Source: CAZHSN01 sp964535125 (GTDB lineage: Bacteria; Armatimonadota; HRBIN16). From it: a stretch of 27,142 nt of DNA. Location: contig CAZHSN010000029.1 of assembly GCA_964535125.1 (NCBI GenBank), positions 1-27,142 on the forward strand, in the 5' to 3' direction. The notes beneath the pieces were generated by a model. That model saw only the letters and a program-made list of their open reading frames with translations. It searched no databases and was not told the origin of the DNA. Below are positions 7,763-16,197 of the stretch, piece by piece; positions within the stretch are counted from its first letter, which is position 1; every line of letters begins with the position of its first letter. The translations under genes and the position numbers were made by a program.

Positions 7763-8805
7763 TAAAGCGCCTCCGTTGATGATTCCTGCTGTGCCCGATG
7801 GACCTCGATCACTTCGCGCGCCCGGGCAATGACATCGTCTACGGTGATGGCATCCAACGCCGCGCGGATTGTCACGGGCGACAGCGCCTGGTTGGGCTGC
7901 AGTGGGGTCACCACCAACCTGTTGATGCCGCGGTCGTATCCCCATTGCGTGACCCGGTGCGGGGCAAAGATGCTGACTGTTGGCGTCTTCAGGGCGATCG
8001 CTGCGTGCATCAATCCGGAATCGCAACCGAGCAACAGATCAATCATGGTCATGAAGATCAATGTCTCCCGCAAGCGGATCTTACCGACCAAGTTGATGGT
8101 GTCTCCACCCAGTTCACTGGTCATGTGCTTCGCGGTATCCGCCTCGATGTCGCGTCCCAGTACAAAGATCTGGAACCCATATTGGTCTCTCAAATAGGCG
8201 GCTGCCGCGATGTATCGATCGGTGTGCCATCGTTTCGTTTCCACTTCATGGGAATCCGGCTGCAGCAGCAGGATCGGCTTCTGCATGTCTGAGAACTCGT
8301 TCATCATCCGGGTCCGCACAATATAGCGGTCTTCATCAGTGATCCAGAGTTCGGTTTCACGCCCTTGAGAGGGGGCGCCGATGGCTGCCGCGATATCCAG
8401 CAACCGATCAATTTCGTGTTTGGTGTGATCCTGAGGCACCCGTCGGGTTAGCAGCGCTCCCCGCTTTTCGGTGTCAAATCCCACGCGTTCCGGAACGCCG
8501 CCCAGGAACGCCATCAACGCACTGCTGAAACTGCGGTTGAACAAAACAGCTGTGTCGTAACGGGCCGCCCGCAACTGATGGGCCAGCGCGAAGTCGGATT
8601 GACGGCGGGTAGTCACCTGACGCAACAGGTGGTGATGTACATACGGGCAACCACGGAGAAGCTCTTTTGCGGCAGGACCTGACAACAGCGTGATCTGCGC
8701 CTCGGGGTAGCGATGGCTGATCGCTCGCAACGCGGGTATCGCCAGGATCGTGTCCATGAGATAGAGAGATTTAACCGATACCAGAATGTTATGGGGTTCG
8801 TTCAT
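7762..8805 (-). CDS. GT9-family heptosyltransferase, second in the operon
   Basis: 347 residues, a glycosyltransferase family 9 protein likely to act at the inner membrane on LPS core sugars. The N-terminal domain has VKSLYLMDTILAIPALRAI (11-29), matching the family's GD-x-x-x-x-x-P pattern but with Met in place of Gly. The C-terminal donor-binding domain has LLQPDSHEVETKRWHTDRYI and GCDSGLMHAAIALKTPTVSI. I chose ATG 8805, with GAGG 9 nt upstream. An ATG two codons earlier (8811) is also possible, with a tighter spacing. Either way it overlaps the 3' end of the preceding gene by 17 or 23 bp. The paralogue upstream is WaaC-like, so this could be WaaF-like or an ADP-heptose/other-sugar transferase. 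Substrate is not determined. Confidence 0.85.
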   Translation of the reverse strand: MNEPHNILVSVKSLYLMDTILAIPALRAISHRYPEAQITLLSGPAAKELLRGCPYVHHHLLRQVTTRRQSDFALAHQLRAARYDTAVLFNRSFSSALMAFLGGVPERVGFDTEKRGALLTRRVPQDHTKHEIDRLLDIAAAIGAPSQGRETELWITDEDRYIVRTRMMNEFSDMQKPILLLQPDSHEVETKRWHTDRYIAAAAYLRDQYGFQIFVLGRDIEADTAKHMTSELGGDTINLVGKIRLRETLIFMTMIDLLLGCDSGLMHAAIALKTPTVSIFAPHRVTQWGYDRGINRLVVTPLQPNQALSPVTIRAALDAITVDDVIARAREVIEVHRAQQESSTEAL

Positions 8806-9865
8806 GGGCATACACCTCTGCGAGTACCCGGTCGACTGCCTGAAAAACGTCTTCCGTGGCCATTGTAACCATGCATAAATCCGATTTACAACGCGGGTGC
8901 TCCGCACAGTCCGGACAGGTACCGTATGTGCTCACCACGCGCTCCAGTTGTCCATACGGACAGGAACGCCGCGGATTGGTGGGGCCGTACAGCCCGACCA
9001 CCGGGGTGCCCAACGCGGACGCGATATGCGCTGAACCCGTATCACCGCATATGTGCACCGTCGCGCGCTCCAGCAGCGCGGCCAACTCCTTCAGAGTGGT
9101 CTGACCGGCCAGGTTCACCGCGTGATTGCCGGTGCAGACGCGCTGTGCCAGTTCCCGGTCGGATGGAGCGCCCACGACCGCGACACGCATCTGCCGTTCC
9201 TCCTCCAGACGGCTCGCCAGTGCGGCGAACCGGTCCGCAGGCCATCTCTTTTGCGGTTGACCCGCCGACGGGTTGATCACCGCTAATGGCTGCCCGTCGT
9301 CGATCTCCCACCGGGTCATCAGCGCGCGGATGCGTTGACGGGTGTCGTCGGAAACGTACAGTGGGAACTCCACCGGATATGGATCGGCGCCCAGATAGCG
9401 GACCACATCCAGATACTCATCGACCACGTGGGTATCGTGTGCATACGCCGGGACCGCTTTGTTCAAGAAACGTGATCCCTCGCGCTGATCGGCATGGCTG
9501 ATCCGCTGTCGGCAGCCCGTCAGCAAGGCTAGAATGGCGCTCTTCAACAGGCCCTGAATGTCAATCACAAGGTCGAACCGATGGGCGCGCAGCATACGCC
9601 GGAAGTCAGACGTCTCTTTCCATGTGCGCAGCGTCCACGGTTGGCTGCGCCATCGTTTCAACGGAACCGGGATCACACCGGCGAGTGTCGGGTTGCCGTC
9701 CAGTATGCCCGCGCAGCGGTCTTCAACCATCCACCAGATATCGATGTGCGGCCAGGCGCGTTTTATGGCGGCAGCAGTAGGAAGCGCATGCACCACATCG
9801 CCAATGGCGCTGAGCTTGACGATGCAGATCCGCTGGAATCGGGCGGGGTCAGGTTGGCCCGTCAT
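8789..9865 (-). CDS. waaC: Lipopolysaccharide heptosyltransferase, WaaC-like
   Basis: 358 residues. The N-terminus IVKLSAIGDVVHALPTAAAI (14-33) carries the catalytic-type Asp (D23) in GDVVH, as in WaaC. WMVEDRCAGILDGNP, VIPVPLKRWR and VIDIQGLLKSAIL also follow the WaaC pattern. The donor-binding half has NPSAGQPQKRWPADRF and CGDTGSAHIASALGTPVVGL, then a Cys-rich CPDCAEHPRCKSDLC stretch seen in several GT9 proteins. WaaC adds the first heptose to Kdo of the LPS inner core. I chose ATG 9865: it forms an ATGA overlap with the stop of the acyltransferase gene and has GGAAGAG upstream. An in-frame ATG 54 nt upstream lies inside the previous gene. The first sugar of this organism's core is not known, so the name is by similarity. 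Confidence 0.85.
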   Translation of the reverse strand: MTGQPDPARFQRICIVKLSAIGDVVHALPTAAAIKRAWPHIDIWWMVEDRCAGILDGNPTLAGVIPVPLKRWRSQPWTLRTWKETSDFRRMLRAHRFDLVIDIQGLLKSAILALLTGCRQRISHADQREGSRFLNKAVPAYAHDTHVVDEYLDVVRYLGADPYPVEFPLYVSDDTRQRIRALMTRWEIDDGQPLAVINPSAGQPQKRWPADRFAALASRLEEERQMRVAVVGAPSDRELAQRVCTGNHAVNLAGQTTLKELAALLERATVHICGDTGSAHIASALGTPVVGLYGPTNPRRSCPYGQLERVVSTYGTCPDCAEHPRCKSDLCMVTMATEDVFQAVDRVLAEVYAHERTP

Positions 9866-10785
9866 GTCGGGTTCTCTTCCGGGGGGCGGGAGCGCCAGCG
9901 GTTGTGGATCCAAAGCCACTGGGTTGGATCTTTTCGGATGGCCTGTTCGATGACTGCCGTGACTTCCGTCATCAACGCACGTATATCCGTGTCCTTGTCT
10001 CCCGTCGGGGTGTATTCAATGGCAGGCAGCGCTTCAAAGTGATGACGACGTCCGTGACGCCTGCAGAACACCGGCACCAGCGGGGCGCCCGTGCGCAGTG
10101 AGATCGCCGCCGGGCCGGCCACCACCCCTGCTTGACGGCCGAAAAACGGTACCCAAAGATCCTCGGCGTTTTGATCGCACAGTAACGCCACCAGATGCTG
10201 CTGCTTCAGCGCGCGTACCACGCCCAAAATGGCGTTTCCTTTGGAAAGTACGGAATACCCTCCGCGTTCGCGTATCCGGTTGGTCAGTATCGTGGCCGCC
10301 GGATCATCTGCGTCGCGGGCCACTACTGTCAGGGGATACCCAAGTATCTGGGTGCAATACCGAGCGGCAACTTCCCAGTTGCCCATGTGGGCCATCACCA
10401 GGATGACTCCGCGTCCACGGCTGTGCGCGGCGCGCAGATGCTCCGCGCCCGATGTGTCGACATATAAAGGTAACTGCTCCGAACCGACCCGATCAAACAA
10501 CAGGAACTCCATCAACGATACACCGAAATTGATGAACACCTGCCGGATCAGACGGTGGCATTCCTCAACGCTCATCTCTGGATAGGCGTGCTGCAGGTTG
10601 GCGACACCCATCTCGCGGTATTTACGGGATATCCGGTACGCCAACTGTCCCAGCCAGCGGCCCTGAGCCAACAGCAGCGGTTCAGGAGTCGCCCGGGAGG
10701 CGGCAAGCAGGCCATACAAGAGCGCCCGGCCAGCAACGACTTGTGCACGCTTGCTAAATGGAAGAGAGTCAGGGGTGTTTTTCAT
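9862..10785 (-). CDS. Lipid A biosynthesis acyltransferase (LpxL/HtrB family)
   Basis: 307 residues, the usual length of the family. The catalytic HX4E motif is seen as MAHMGNWEVA (131-140) with His133 and Glu138. The N-terminus has one hydrophobic stretch (about 15-30, AQVVAGRALLYGLLAAS) as expected for a membrane-anchored enzyme. Later conserved-type blocks include GNAILGVVRALKQQHLVALLCDQNAED and VPFFGRQAGVVAGPAAISLRTGAPLVPVFCRR. It would transfer secondary acyl chains to Kdo-lipid A. Start ATG 10785 (MKNTPDSLPF) is the first sensible start. It has no clear Shine-Dalgarno, and a -10-like TATCAT lies about 14 nt upstream, so a very short leader is possible. First gene of a four-gene minus-strand operon. 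LpxL, LpxM or LpxP subtype is not resolved. Confidence 0.88.
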   Translation of the reverse strand: MKNTPDSLPFSKRAQVVAGRALLYGLLAASRATPEPLLLAQGRWLGQLAYRISRKYREMGVANLQHAYPEMSVEECHRLIRQVFINFGVSLMEFLLFDRVGSEQLPLYVDTSGAEHLRAAHSRGRGVILVMAHMGNWEVAARYCTQILGYPLTVVARDADDPAATILTNRIRERGGYSVLSKGNAILGVVRALKQQHLVALLCDQNAEDLWVPFFGRQAGVVAGPAAISLRTGAPLVPVFCRRHGRRHHFEALPAIEYTPTGDKDTDIRALMTEVTAVIEQAIRKDPTQWLWIHNRWRSRPPEENPT

Positions 10786-10807
10786 CTGTATCGTGTATAT
10801 GATACAG
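10786..10807. promoter_or_regulatory. Palindrome in the divergent promoter region
   Basis: Perfect 7-bp arms CTGTATC (10786-10792) and GATACAG (10801-10807) flank an 8-nt centre. They sit right before the acyltransferase ATG. The site covers a -10-like TATCAT for the minus strand (10804-10799) and TATGAT for the plus strand (10798-10803). No good -35 for either direction was found. One dimeric regulator could control both transcripts. The regulator is unknown. Confidence 0.4.
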
Positions 10808-10842
10808 GACTGCGGAGAACCGTACGGGAGGGCGAACCAATC

Positions 10843-11787
10843 ATGGACCGACGGATCGACATGCTCGACTTCATGCTGCAGACCCGCGATGACGCGGAGC
10901 GCTGGACGCTTGGCGGGATCGACATGCTTCGAGCAGATCATCCCCTGGGAGACACGACGCCCTGCTTTACCGAAGCCAAGTTTCACCGGTCTGACTTCGG
11001 TGAGGTGTACACCTGGGATGAGCGGGACATCCGGTTGATCTTTGAGATATGGCGCGGCGGCGCACAGACCGGCAGCGGCAACTGGATCCGCCGTTTCACA
11101 GAGATCGAGAGACCTCGGAGGCTGGCCGGAGGCCTGTGGGCTCCCAGGTATCCGGTAACCGGTGAATGGCGCCGCAGCGCCATGAGGGTTGACCGATGGG
11201 AGTTCGATGACGCCACGCGAACATACCGCCTAGACCCTGCGGGAAGTCTGCGGCGTCTGGATCAACTGATCAGCGTGGAGTGGGCGCGGCTGGAACCCAC
11301 GCGCAGCAACCGCAGCGGTTTTCCCATCGACCGCGTGCTGCGGTTGGTGAGTGAATGGCACCGGGAAGGGGCCGTTATGGAGATGTACGACTACGCCGAA
11401 GGCTACGGTCTGGTCGACTGGCGATATTTGGAACGGCTGCGCGACTTACCGTTGGTTGATCATCCGCACCGTCAACTGCGCCGTCCGCTGGATCCCTGGG
11501 TGAGTGAGGGGTGCTTGATTGAGGTCGTGTCGCCCGGCGGGCGCTTCGCCAGACCCGTGGTGCATCAGGCAGACAGCCGCACATTCCGCCGGCAGCAGCG
11601 TCTGGCGGTCATGCAGCGCGTCAGCGCGTGGAAGCCCGGGAATGGCCCTGAATGGTATGTGGTATTACGGCATACGCTGTCTGAAGGCGTGCTGGAACGA
11701 CGCGACGCGCGGCTCCCGGTGGGGTATACATTGCCCGAGTGGACGCAACGGCCGCAGGCGACGCTGGCGGACCTCGCTGCCGACTAG
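10843..11787 (+). CDS. Uncharacterised Trp/Arg-rich protein
   Basis: 314 residues from ATG 10843 (GGGAGG 11 nt upstream). A longer in-frame start at 10555 would overlap the acyltransferase gene on the other strand and is unlikely. I do not recognise a family. The protein is rich in Trp, Arg and acidic residues and has no signal peptide or membrane segment, so it is probably cytoplasmic. Visible segments: an N-terminal part with GDTTPCFTEAKFHRSDFGEVYTWD, a central basic part with many WRR and RWEF pairs, and a C-terminal part with SEGCLIEVVSPGGRF and GPEWYVVLRHTL that looks beta-rich. It sits alone between the divergent palindrome and the rpiB promoter. Codon use and GC look like the neighbours, so I see no sign of recent transfer. 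Function unknown. Confidence 0.75.
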   Translation: MDRRIDMLDFMLQTRDDAERWTLGGIDMLRADHPLGDTTPCFTEAKFHRSDFGEVYTWDERDIRLIFEIWRGGAQTGSGNWIRRFTEIERPRRLAGGLWAPRYPVTGEWRRSAMRVDRWEFDDATRTYRLDPAGSLRRLDQLISVEWARLEPTRSNRSGFPIDRVLRLVSEWHREGAVMEMYDYAEGYGLVDWRYLERLRDLPLVDHPHRQLRRPLDPWVSEGCLIEVVSPGGRFARPVVHQADSRTFRRQQRLAVMQRVSAWKPGNGPEWYVVLRHTLSEGVLERRDARLPVGYTLPEWTQRPQATLADLAAD

Positions 11788-11811
11788 GTGCGGCTCCGTG
11801 CGGACGCGTCG

Positions 11812-11840
11812 TTGCCCGACACCGTACGGGCTGTTACACT
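11812..11840 (+). promoter_or_regulatory. Sigma-70-like promoter for the rpiB operon
   Basis: TTGCCC (11812-11817) and TACACT (11835-11840) are separated by exactly 17 nt. The rpiB ATG lies about 30 nt after the -10, with AGGAGG between. The previous gene ends at 11787, so this fits the start of the seven-gene operon. Confidence 0.5.
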
Positions 11841-11870
11841 GGTAGGTAGTACCAGGAGGACTCTTTTCCC

Positions 11871-12341
11871 ATGAAAAAGATCGTACTGGGTGGTGATCAT
11901 GCCATCCATTCCATTAAGGATATATTGCTCGAACACCTCAACGCGAAGGGCGTAGAGGTGCAGTTCGTCGGTCCGCCGGATGGCCAGCCGGAGGACTACC
12001 CCGATGTCGCTGCAGAGGCCTGCCAACTGGTTACCTCAGGCGCGGTTGAGGGCGCTATTTTGATCTGTGGAACAGGCATCGGCATCAGTATGGCTGCCAA
12101 CAAGATCCCCGGGATCCGGGCGGCCCATGTGCAGGATCCGGTCTCTGCGGCACTGAGCCGTTCGCACAATGACGCCAACGTGCTGTGCATGGGGGCGCGT
12201 ATCTTGGGCCCGGAGTTGATGCTGGGCGCTATAGACGCCTTTCTGGAAACTCCCTTTTCCGGCGACACGCGTCACACACGCCGCGTGACCAAGATCGGAC
12301 GCATCGAACAGTCCTCTTGTGACTGCCGGGAGGATAAGTAG
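11871..12341 (+). CDS. rpiB: Ribose-5-phosphate isomerase B
   Basis: 156 residues, a normal RpiB length. It interconverts ribose 5-phosphate and ribulose 5-phosphate in the pentose phosphate pathway. The N-terminal GGDHA (7-11) carries Asp9 and His10. The active-site loop LICGTGIGISMAAN includes the catalytic-type Cys66, and RSHNDANVL includes His99. The same family contains allose- and galactose-6-phosphate isomerases, but RpiB is the usual product in an rpiB-glyA arrangement. SD AGGAGG lies 11 nt before ATG 11871, slightly long spacing. The stop is immediately followed by the glyA ATG (0-nt gap), so the two are co-translated. First gene of the operon. Confidence 0.93.
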   Translation: MKKIVLGGDHAIHSIKDILLEHLNAKGVEVQFVGPPDGQPEDYPDVAAEACQLVTSGAVEGAILICGTGIGISMAANKIPGIRAAHVQDPVSAALSRSHNDANVLCMGARILGPELMLGAIDAFLETPFSGDTRHTRRVTKIGRIEQSSCDCREDK

Positions 12342-13613
<1,272 letters not shown>

Positions 13614-13618
13614 GTCTC

Positions 13619-14074
13619 ATGACCAGCGACCGCCCCACCTGGGATGACTACTTCATGGACATCGCTCATGTGGTCGCCACCCGGGCGACATGCCCCCGTC
13701 GATCTGTGGGTGCGGTCATCGTGTTCGAGAAACGCATCCTGACCACCGGGTACAACGGCGCTCCGAAGGGGCTGCAGCACTGTCCGCCCGATGGCGCTGA
13801 GAAACCCTGGCCGGAAGGCTGTCTGATCAACGGTCATTGTGCTCGGTCGGTACATGCTGAGCAGAACGCGATACTGCAGGCGGCGCTGAACGGTGTGTCC
13901 ACCCGCGGCGCCACGTTGTATGTCACCTGTCAACCCTGCAGCGCATGCGCCAAGATGATCATTAACGCGGGCATCGTGCGTGTGGTGTTCGCGGGTGACT
14001 ACCCGGACCCATTCGCCATGGAGCTGTTCCGAGAAGCGAAGATCGAACTCGTACAGATCGGTCAGCGGGGGTGA
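13619..14074 (+). CDS. comEB: Deoxycytidylate (dCMP) deaminase, ComEB family
   Basis: 151 residues. It is a cytidine-deaminase-fold zinc enzyme converting dCMP to dUMP, a precursor of dTMP. Zn ligands and catalytic Glu: HAEQNAI (His79, Glu81) and PCSAC (Cys107, Cys110). The N-terminus RPTWDDYFMDIAHVVATRATC and RILTTGYNGAPKGLQHC is typical of dCMP deaminases rather than tRNA or guanine deaminases. Chosen start ATG 13619, 5 nt after the glyA stop. GTG 13607, overlapping glyA by 7 bp, is also possible, and no strong SD separates the two. In Gram-positives the same family is called ComEB because it lies in a competence locus. Here it is in the glyA operon, which suggests nucleotide metabolism rather than DNA uptake. 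Confidence 0.9.
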   Translation: MTSDRPTWDDYFMDIAHVVATRATCPRRSVGAVIVFEKRILTTGYNGAPKGLQHCPPDGAEKPWPEGCLINGHCARSVHAEQNAILQAALNGVSTRGATLYVTCQPCSACAKMIINAGIVRVVFAGDYPDPFAMELFREAKIELVQIGQRG

Positions 14075-14078
14075 CTTC

Positions 14079-15050
14079 TTGCGGCTGCTGCTGATCGCGT
14101 TTGCCATCGCGTTGTTCTGCACCGCGGCGGTGACGCCGTTTGTGGCCCGGTTTGCGCGTAAACTGGGCGTGATCGATCAGCCGGGAGGACGCCGCGTCCA
14201 CAGTAAACCAACTCCCCGGTGGGGCGGGATCGCGATCGTGTTCGGTTTTTGGGCGGCGGTCGGGTTAGTCTGGTGGACCTTTGGCGGTTGGTCTGCTGGA
14301 CTCAGCGTCCTGTTGATCGGCGGCACCATTGTCGCCTGTTTTGGCCTGCTGGATGACGTGTTCCACTTTGGCGCCCGCGTTCAGACCGTATTTCTGCTGC
14401 TCGTAGGTCTGGGTGTTGCGCACTGGGGCGTACGCATTGAAGGCATTACTAATCCACTGGCGCCGCTGCTGCCAGGACAGTATCAACCGAATCACTGGTG
14501 GCCGCTGGGCGTCTGGTCTGTGCCGGTGACCGCCTTGTGGATCTTTGTCGTGACCAAGACGTTTGACACCATCGATGGGCTGGATGGTCTGGCCGCCGGA
14601 GTGGGGGCGATAACGGCGTTAACCCTGATGCTGATGGCACAATCCGAAGGTCAGTTCGTGGTTGCGCTACCTGCCGCTGCGCTGTGCGGAGCCTGTGTGG
14701 GGTTTCTGGTATACAACGTCAGCCCAGCGGCGGTCTTTATGAGCACCGTCGGCTCACAGTTTTTGGGGTTCGTGCTGGCTGTGGTGTCCATTACCGGCGC
14801 CTTCAAAGTGGCCGCAGCGGTGTCGCTGGGTGTGCCGATACTGGTGTTCGGCATTCCCCTGTTCGACGCGGTGTTCGTCGCGCTGCGCCGTCTGGCCGCC
14901 GGTGAACCGGTGACACAAGCCGATAACAGGCACCTGCACTATACCCTCTCCAGCCTGCTGGGCGGTCACCGCCGCGCTGTGTTCGTGATCTGGTTGATGG
15001 CGATCGTACTGTGCGGCGTCGCCTTGGCTCTGTTTACTTCATCGAGGTGA
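14079..15050 (+). CDS. WecA/MraY-family polyprenyl-phosphate sugar-1-phosphate transferase with altered motifs
   Basis: 323 residues and about ten hydrophobic segments. Family features: VHSKPTPRWGG (40-50), LLDD with Asp92 and Asp93 (cytoplasmic loop), TIDGLDGLAAG (164-174) and HLHYTL (285-290). Relatives move a sugar-1-phosphate from a UDP-sugar onto undecaprenyl phosphate at the inner membrane. Neighbours wecB and uppP fit this. Two motif changes stand out: the family's FMGDxGS loop reads FMSTVGSQ (220-227, Thr for the Asp), and the NxxNxxDG stretch reads KTFDTIDG. A different sugar or reduced activity is possible. Start TTG 14079: 4 nt after the dCMP deaminase stop, with a G-rich GCGGGGGTGA before it, and the protein then begins with a membrane segment. 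No ATG fits nearby. Confidence 0.85.
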   Translation: MRLLLIAFAIALFCTAAVTPFVARFARKLGVIDQPGGRRVHSKPTPRWGGIAIVFGFWAAVGLVWWTFGGWSAGLSVLLIGGTIVACFGLLDDVFHFGARVQTVFLLLVGLGVAHWGVRIEGITNPLAPLLPGQYQPNHWWPLGVWSVPVTALWIFVVTKTFDTIDGLDGLAAGVGAITALTLMLMAQSEGQFVVALPAAALCGACVGFLVYNVSPAAVFMSTVGSQFLGFVLAVVSITGAFKVAAAVSLGVPILVFGIPLFDAVFVALRRLAAGEPVTQADNRHLHYTLSSLLGGHRRAVFVIWLMAIVLCGVALALFTSSR

Positions 15051-15053
15051 TCC

Positions 15054-16184
15054 ATGACGAAACTCCCCGTGATATTGAACGTGTTTGGCACCCGGCCCGA
15101 CGCCATCAAGATGGCTCCTGTGGTGAAAGAACTGCAGCGTTACCCGGAGAAGGTGCGCGTTGTGAACGCCGTGACCGGACAGCACCGTGAGATGCTGGAC
15201 CAGGTGTTGCGTGTATTCGACATCCAGCCGGATTATGATCTGAACGTGATGCAGCACGGGCAGACGCTGTCAGCGGTGACGATCCGGGTGCTACAGGGGC
15301 TGGAGCCGATCATCGAAGCGGAACGTCCGGCAGTGATCATCGCTCAGGGAGACACGACCACCACCTTCGTGGCCAGCTTGGCGGCGCTGTACCACAAGGC
15401 CCAGTTCGGGCATGTGGAGGCGGGATTGCGCAGCGGTGATCTGTACAATCCTTTCCCGGAAGAGGGCAACCGAAAACTGGCGGGTGCATTGGCCGCGTTC
15501 CACTGGGCGCCGACCGTACAGGCGCGAATGAACCTGGAGCGTGAGGGAGTGAATCCCGACGACATCTGGGTGACGGGGAATACGGGCATTGATGCACTGC
15601 TGAGTATTGCCGGCATGGATTATCGGTTTACCGATCCGCTGCTGCAGCAGGCGGTAGACCAGCCGTTGCGCACGGTGCTGATCACCGCGCACCGCCGAGA
15701 GAACTGGGGCGAGCCGATGGAGGCGATTTGCCGCGCCGCACGTCGACTGATCGAGACCCTTCCCGATACCCAACTGGTGTTCCCGATGCACCGCAACCCG
15801 ATCGTGCGGGAAACCGCACACCGGATCCTGGATGGATGCGAGCGTGTGGTGCTGGCCGAACCCCCCGACTATGTGCCGTTTGTGAAGTTGATGCAGGCAT
15901 CGACGTTGATCCTGACCGATTCGGGCGGTGTGCAGGAGGAAGCGCCCAGCCTCGGGAAACCGGTATTGGTCATGAGGCGCACCACAGAACGCCAGGAGGG
16001 CGTGGACGCTGGTACGGCCCGTTTGGTCGGCACTGATGAAGAGGCCATCGTGCGCGAGGCCACGCATCTGCTCACAGACAGTGACGCCTACGAGCGGATG
16101 GCCCGTGCGGTGAACCCGTATGGCGACGGCGCGGCAGCCCAGCGTATCCGTGAAACGCTGTTTGCCCGCCTGGGTATCTCCTGA
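15054..16184 (+). CDS. wecB: UDP-N-acetylglucosamine 2-epimerase (non-hydrolysing)
   Basis: 376 residues, standard length. It converts UDP-GlcNAc to UDP-ManNAc for surface polysaccharide synthesis. Motifs: FGTRPDAIKMAPVV (11-24), VTGQHREML (40-48), AQGDTTTTF (97-105), HVEAGLRSGD (120-129) with Glu122, NPFPEEGNR (132-140), TAHRRENWGEP, and DSGGVQEEAPSLGKPVLVMR, the UDP-binding C-terminal block. Start ATG 15054 lies 3 nt after the preceding stop, with GAGGT 5 nt upstream. Position next to the WecA-like transferase suggests a ManNAc-containing polysaccharide, for example a linkage unit, though the downstream glycosyltransferases are not in this window. The non-hydrolysing rather than the hydrolysing type is indicated by overall length and motifs. 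Confidence 0.95.
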   Translation: MTKLPVILNVFGTRPDAIKMAPVVKELQRYPEKVRVVNAVTGQHREMLDQVLRVFDIQPDYDLNVMQHGQTLSAVTIRVLQGLEPIIEAERPAVIIAQGDTTTTFVASLAALYHKAQFGHVEAGLRSGDLYNPFPEEGNRKLAGALAAFHWAPTVQARMNLEREGVNPDDIWVTGNTGIDALLSIAGMDYRFTDPLLQQAVDQPLRTVLITAHRRENWGEPMEAICRAARRLIETLPDTQLVFPMHRNPIVRETAHRILDGCERVVLAEPPDYVPFVKLMQASTLILTDSGGVQEEAPSLGKPVLVMRRTTERQEGVDAGTARLVGTDEEAIVREATHLLTDSDAYERMARAVNPYGDGAAAQRIRETLFARLGIS

Positions 16185-16197
16185 TCTGTCCGTACCA

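Noticed and set aside
7763..8026. N-terminal extension of the phosphohexomutase
   Set aside because: The extra 88 residues are Arg/His rich and lie over the heptosyltransferase gene; ATG 7762 gives the standard N-terminus.
10555..10842. N-terminal extension of the uncharacterised protein to an upstream ATG
   Set aside because: It would cover the 5' half of the acyltransferase gene on the other strand and the divergent promoter; ATG 10843 has an SD.
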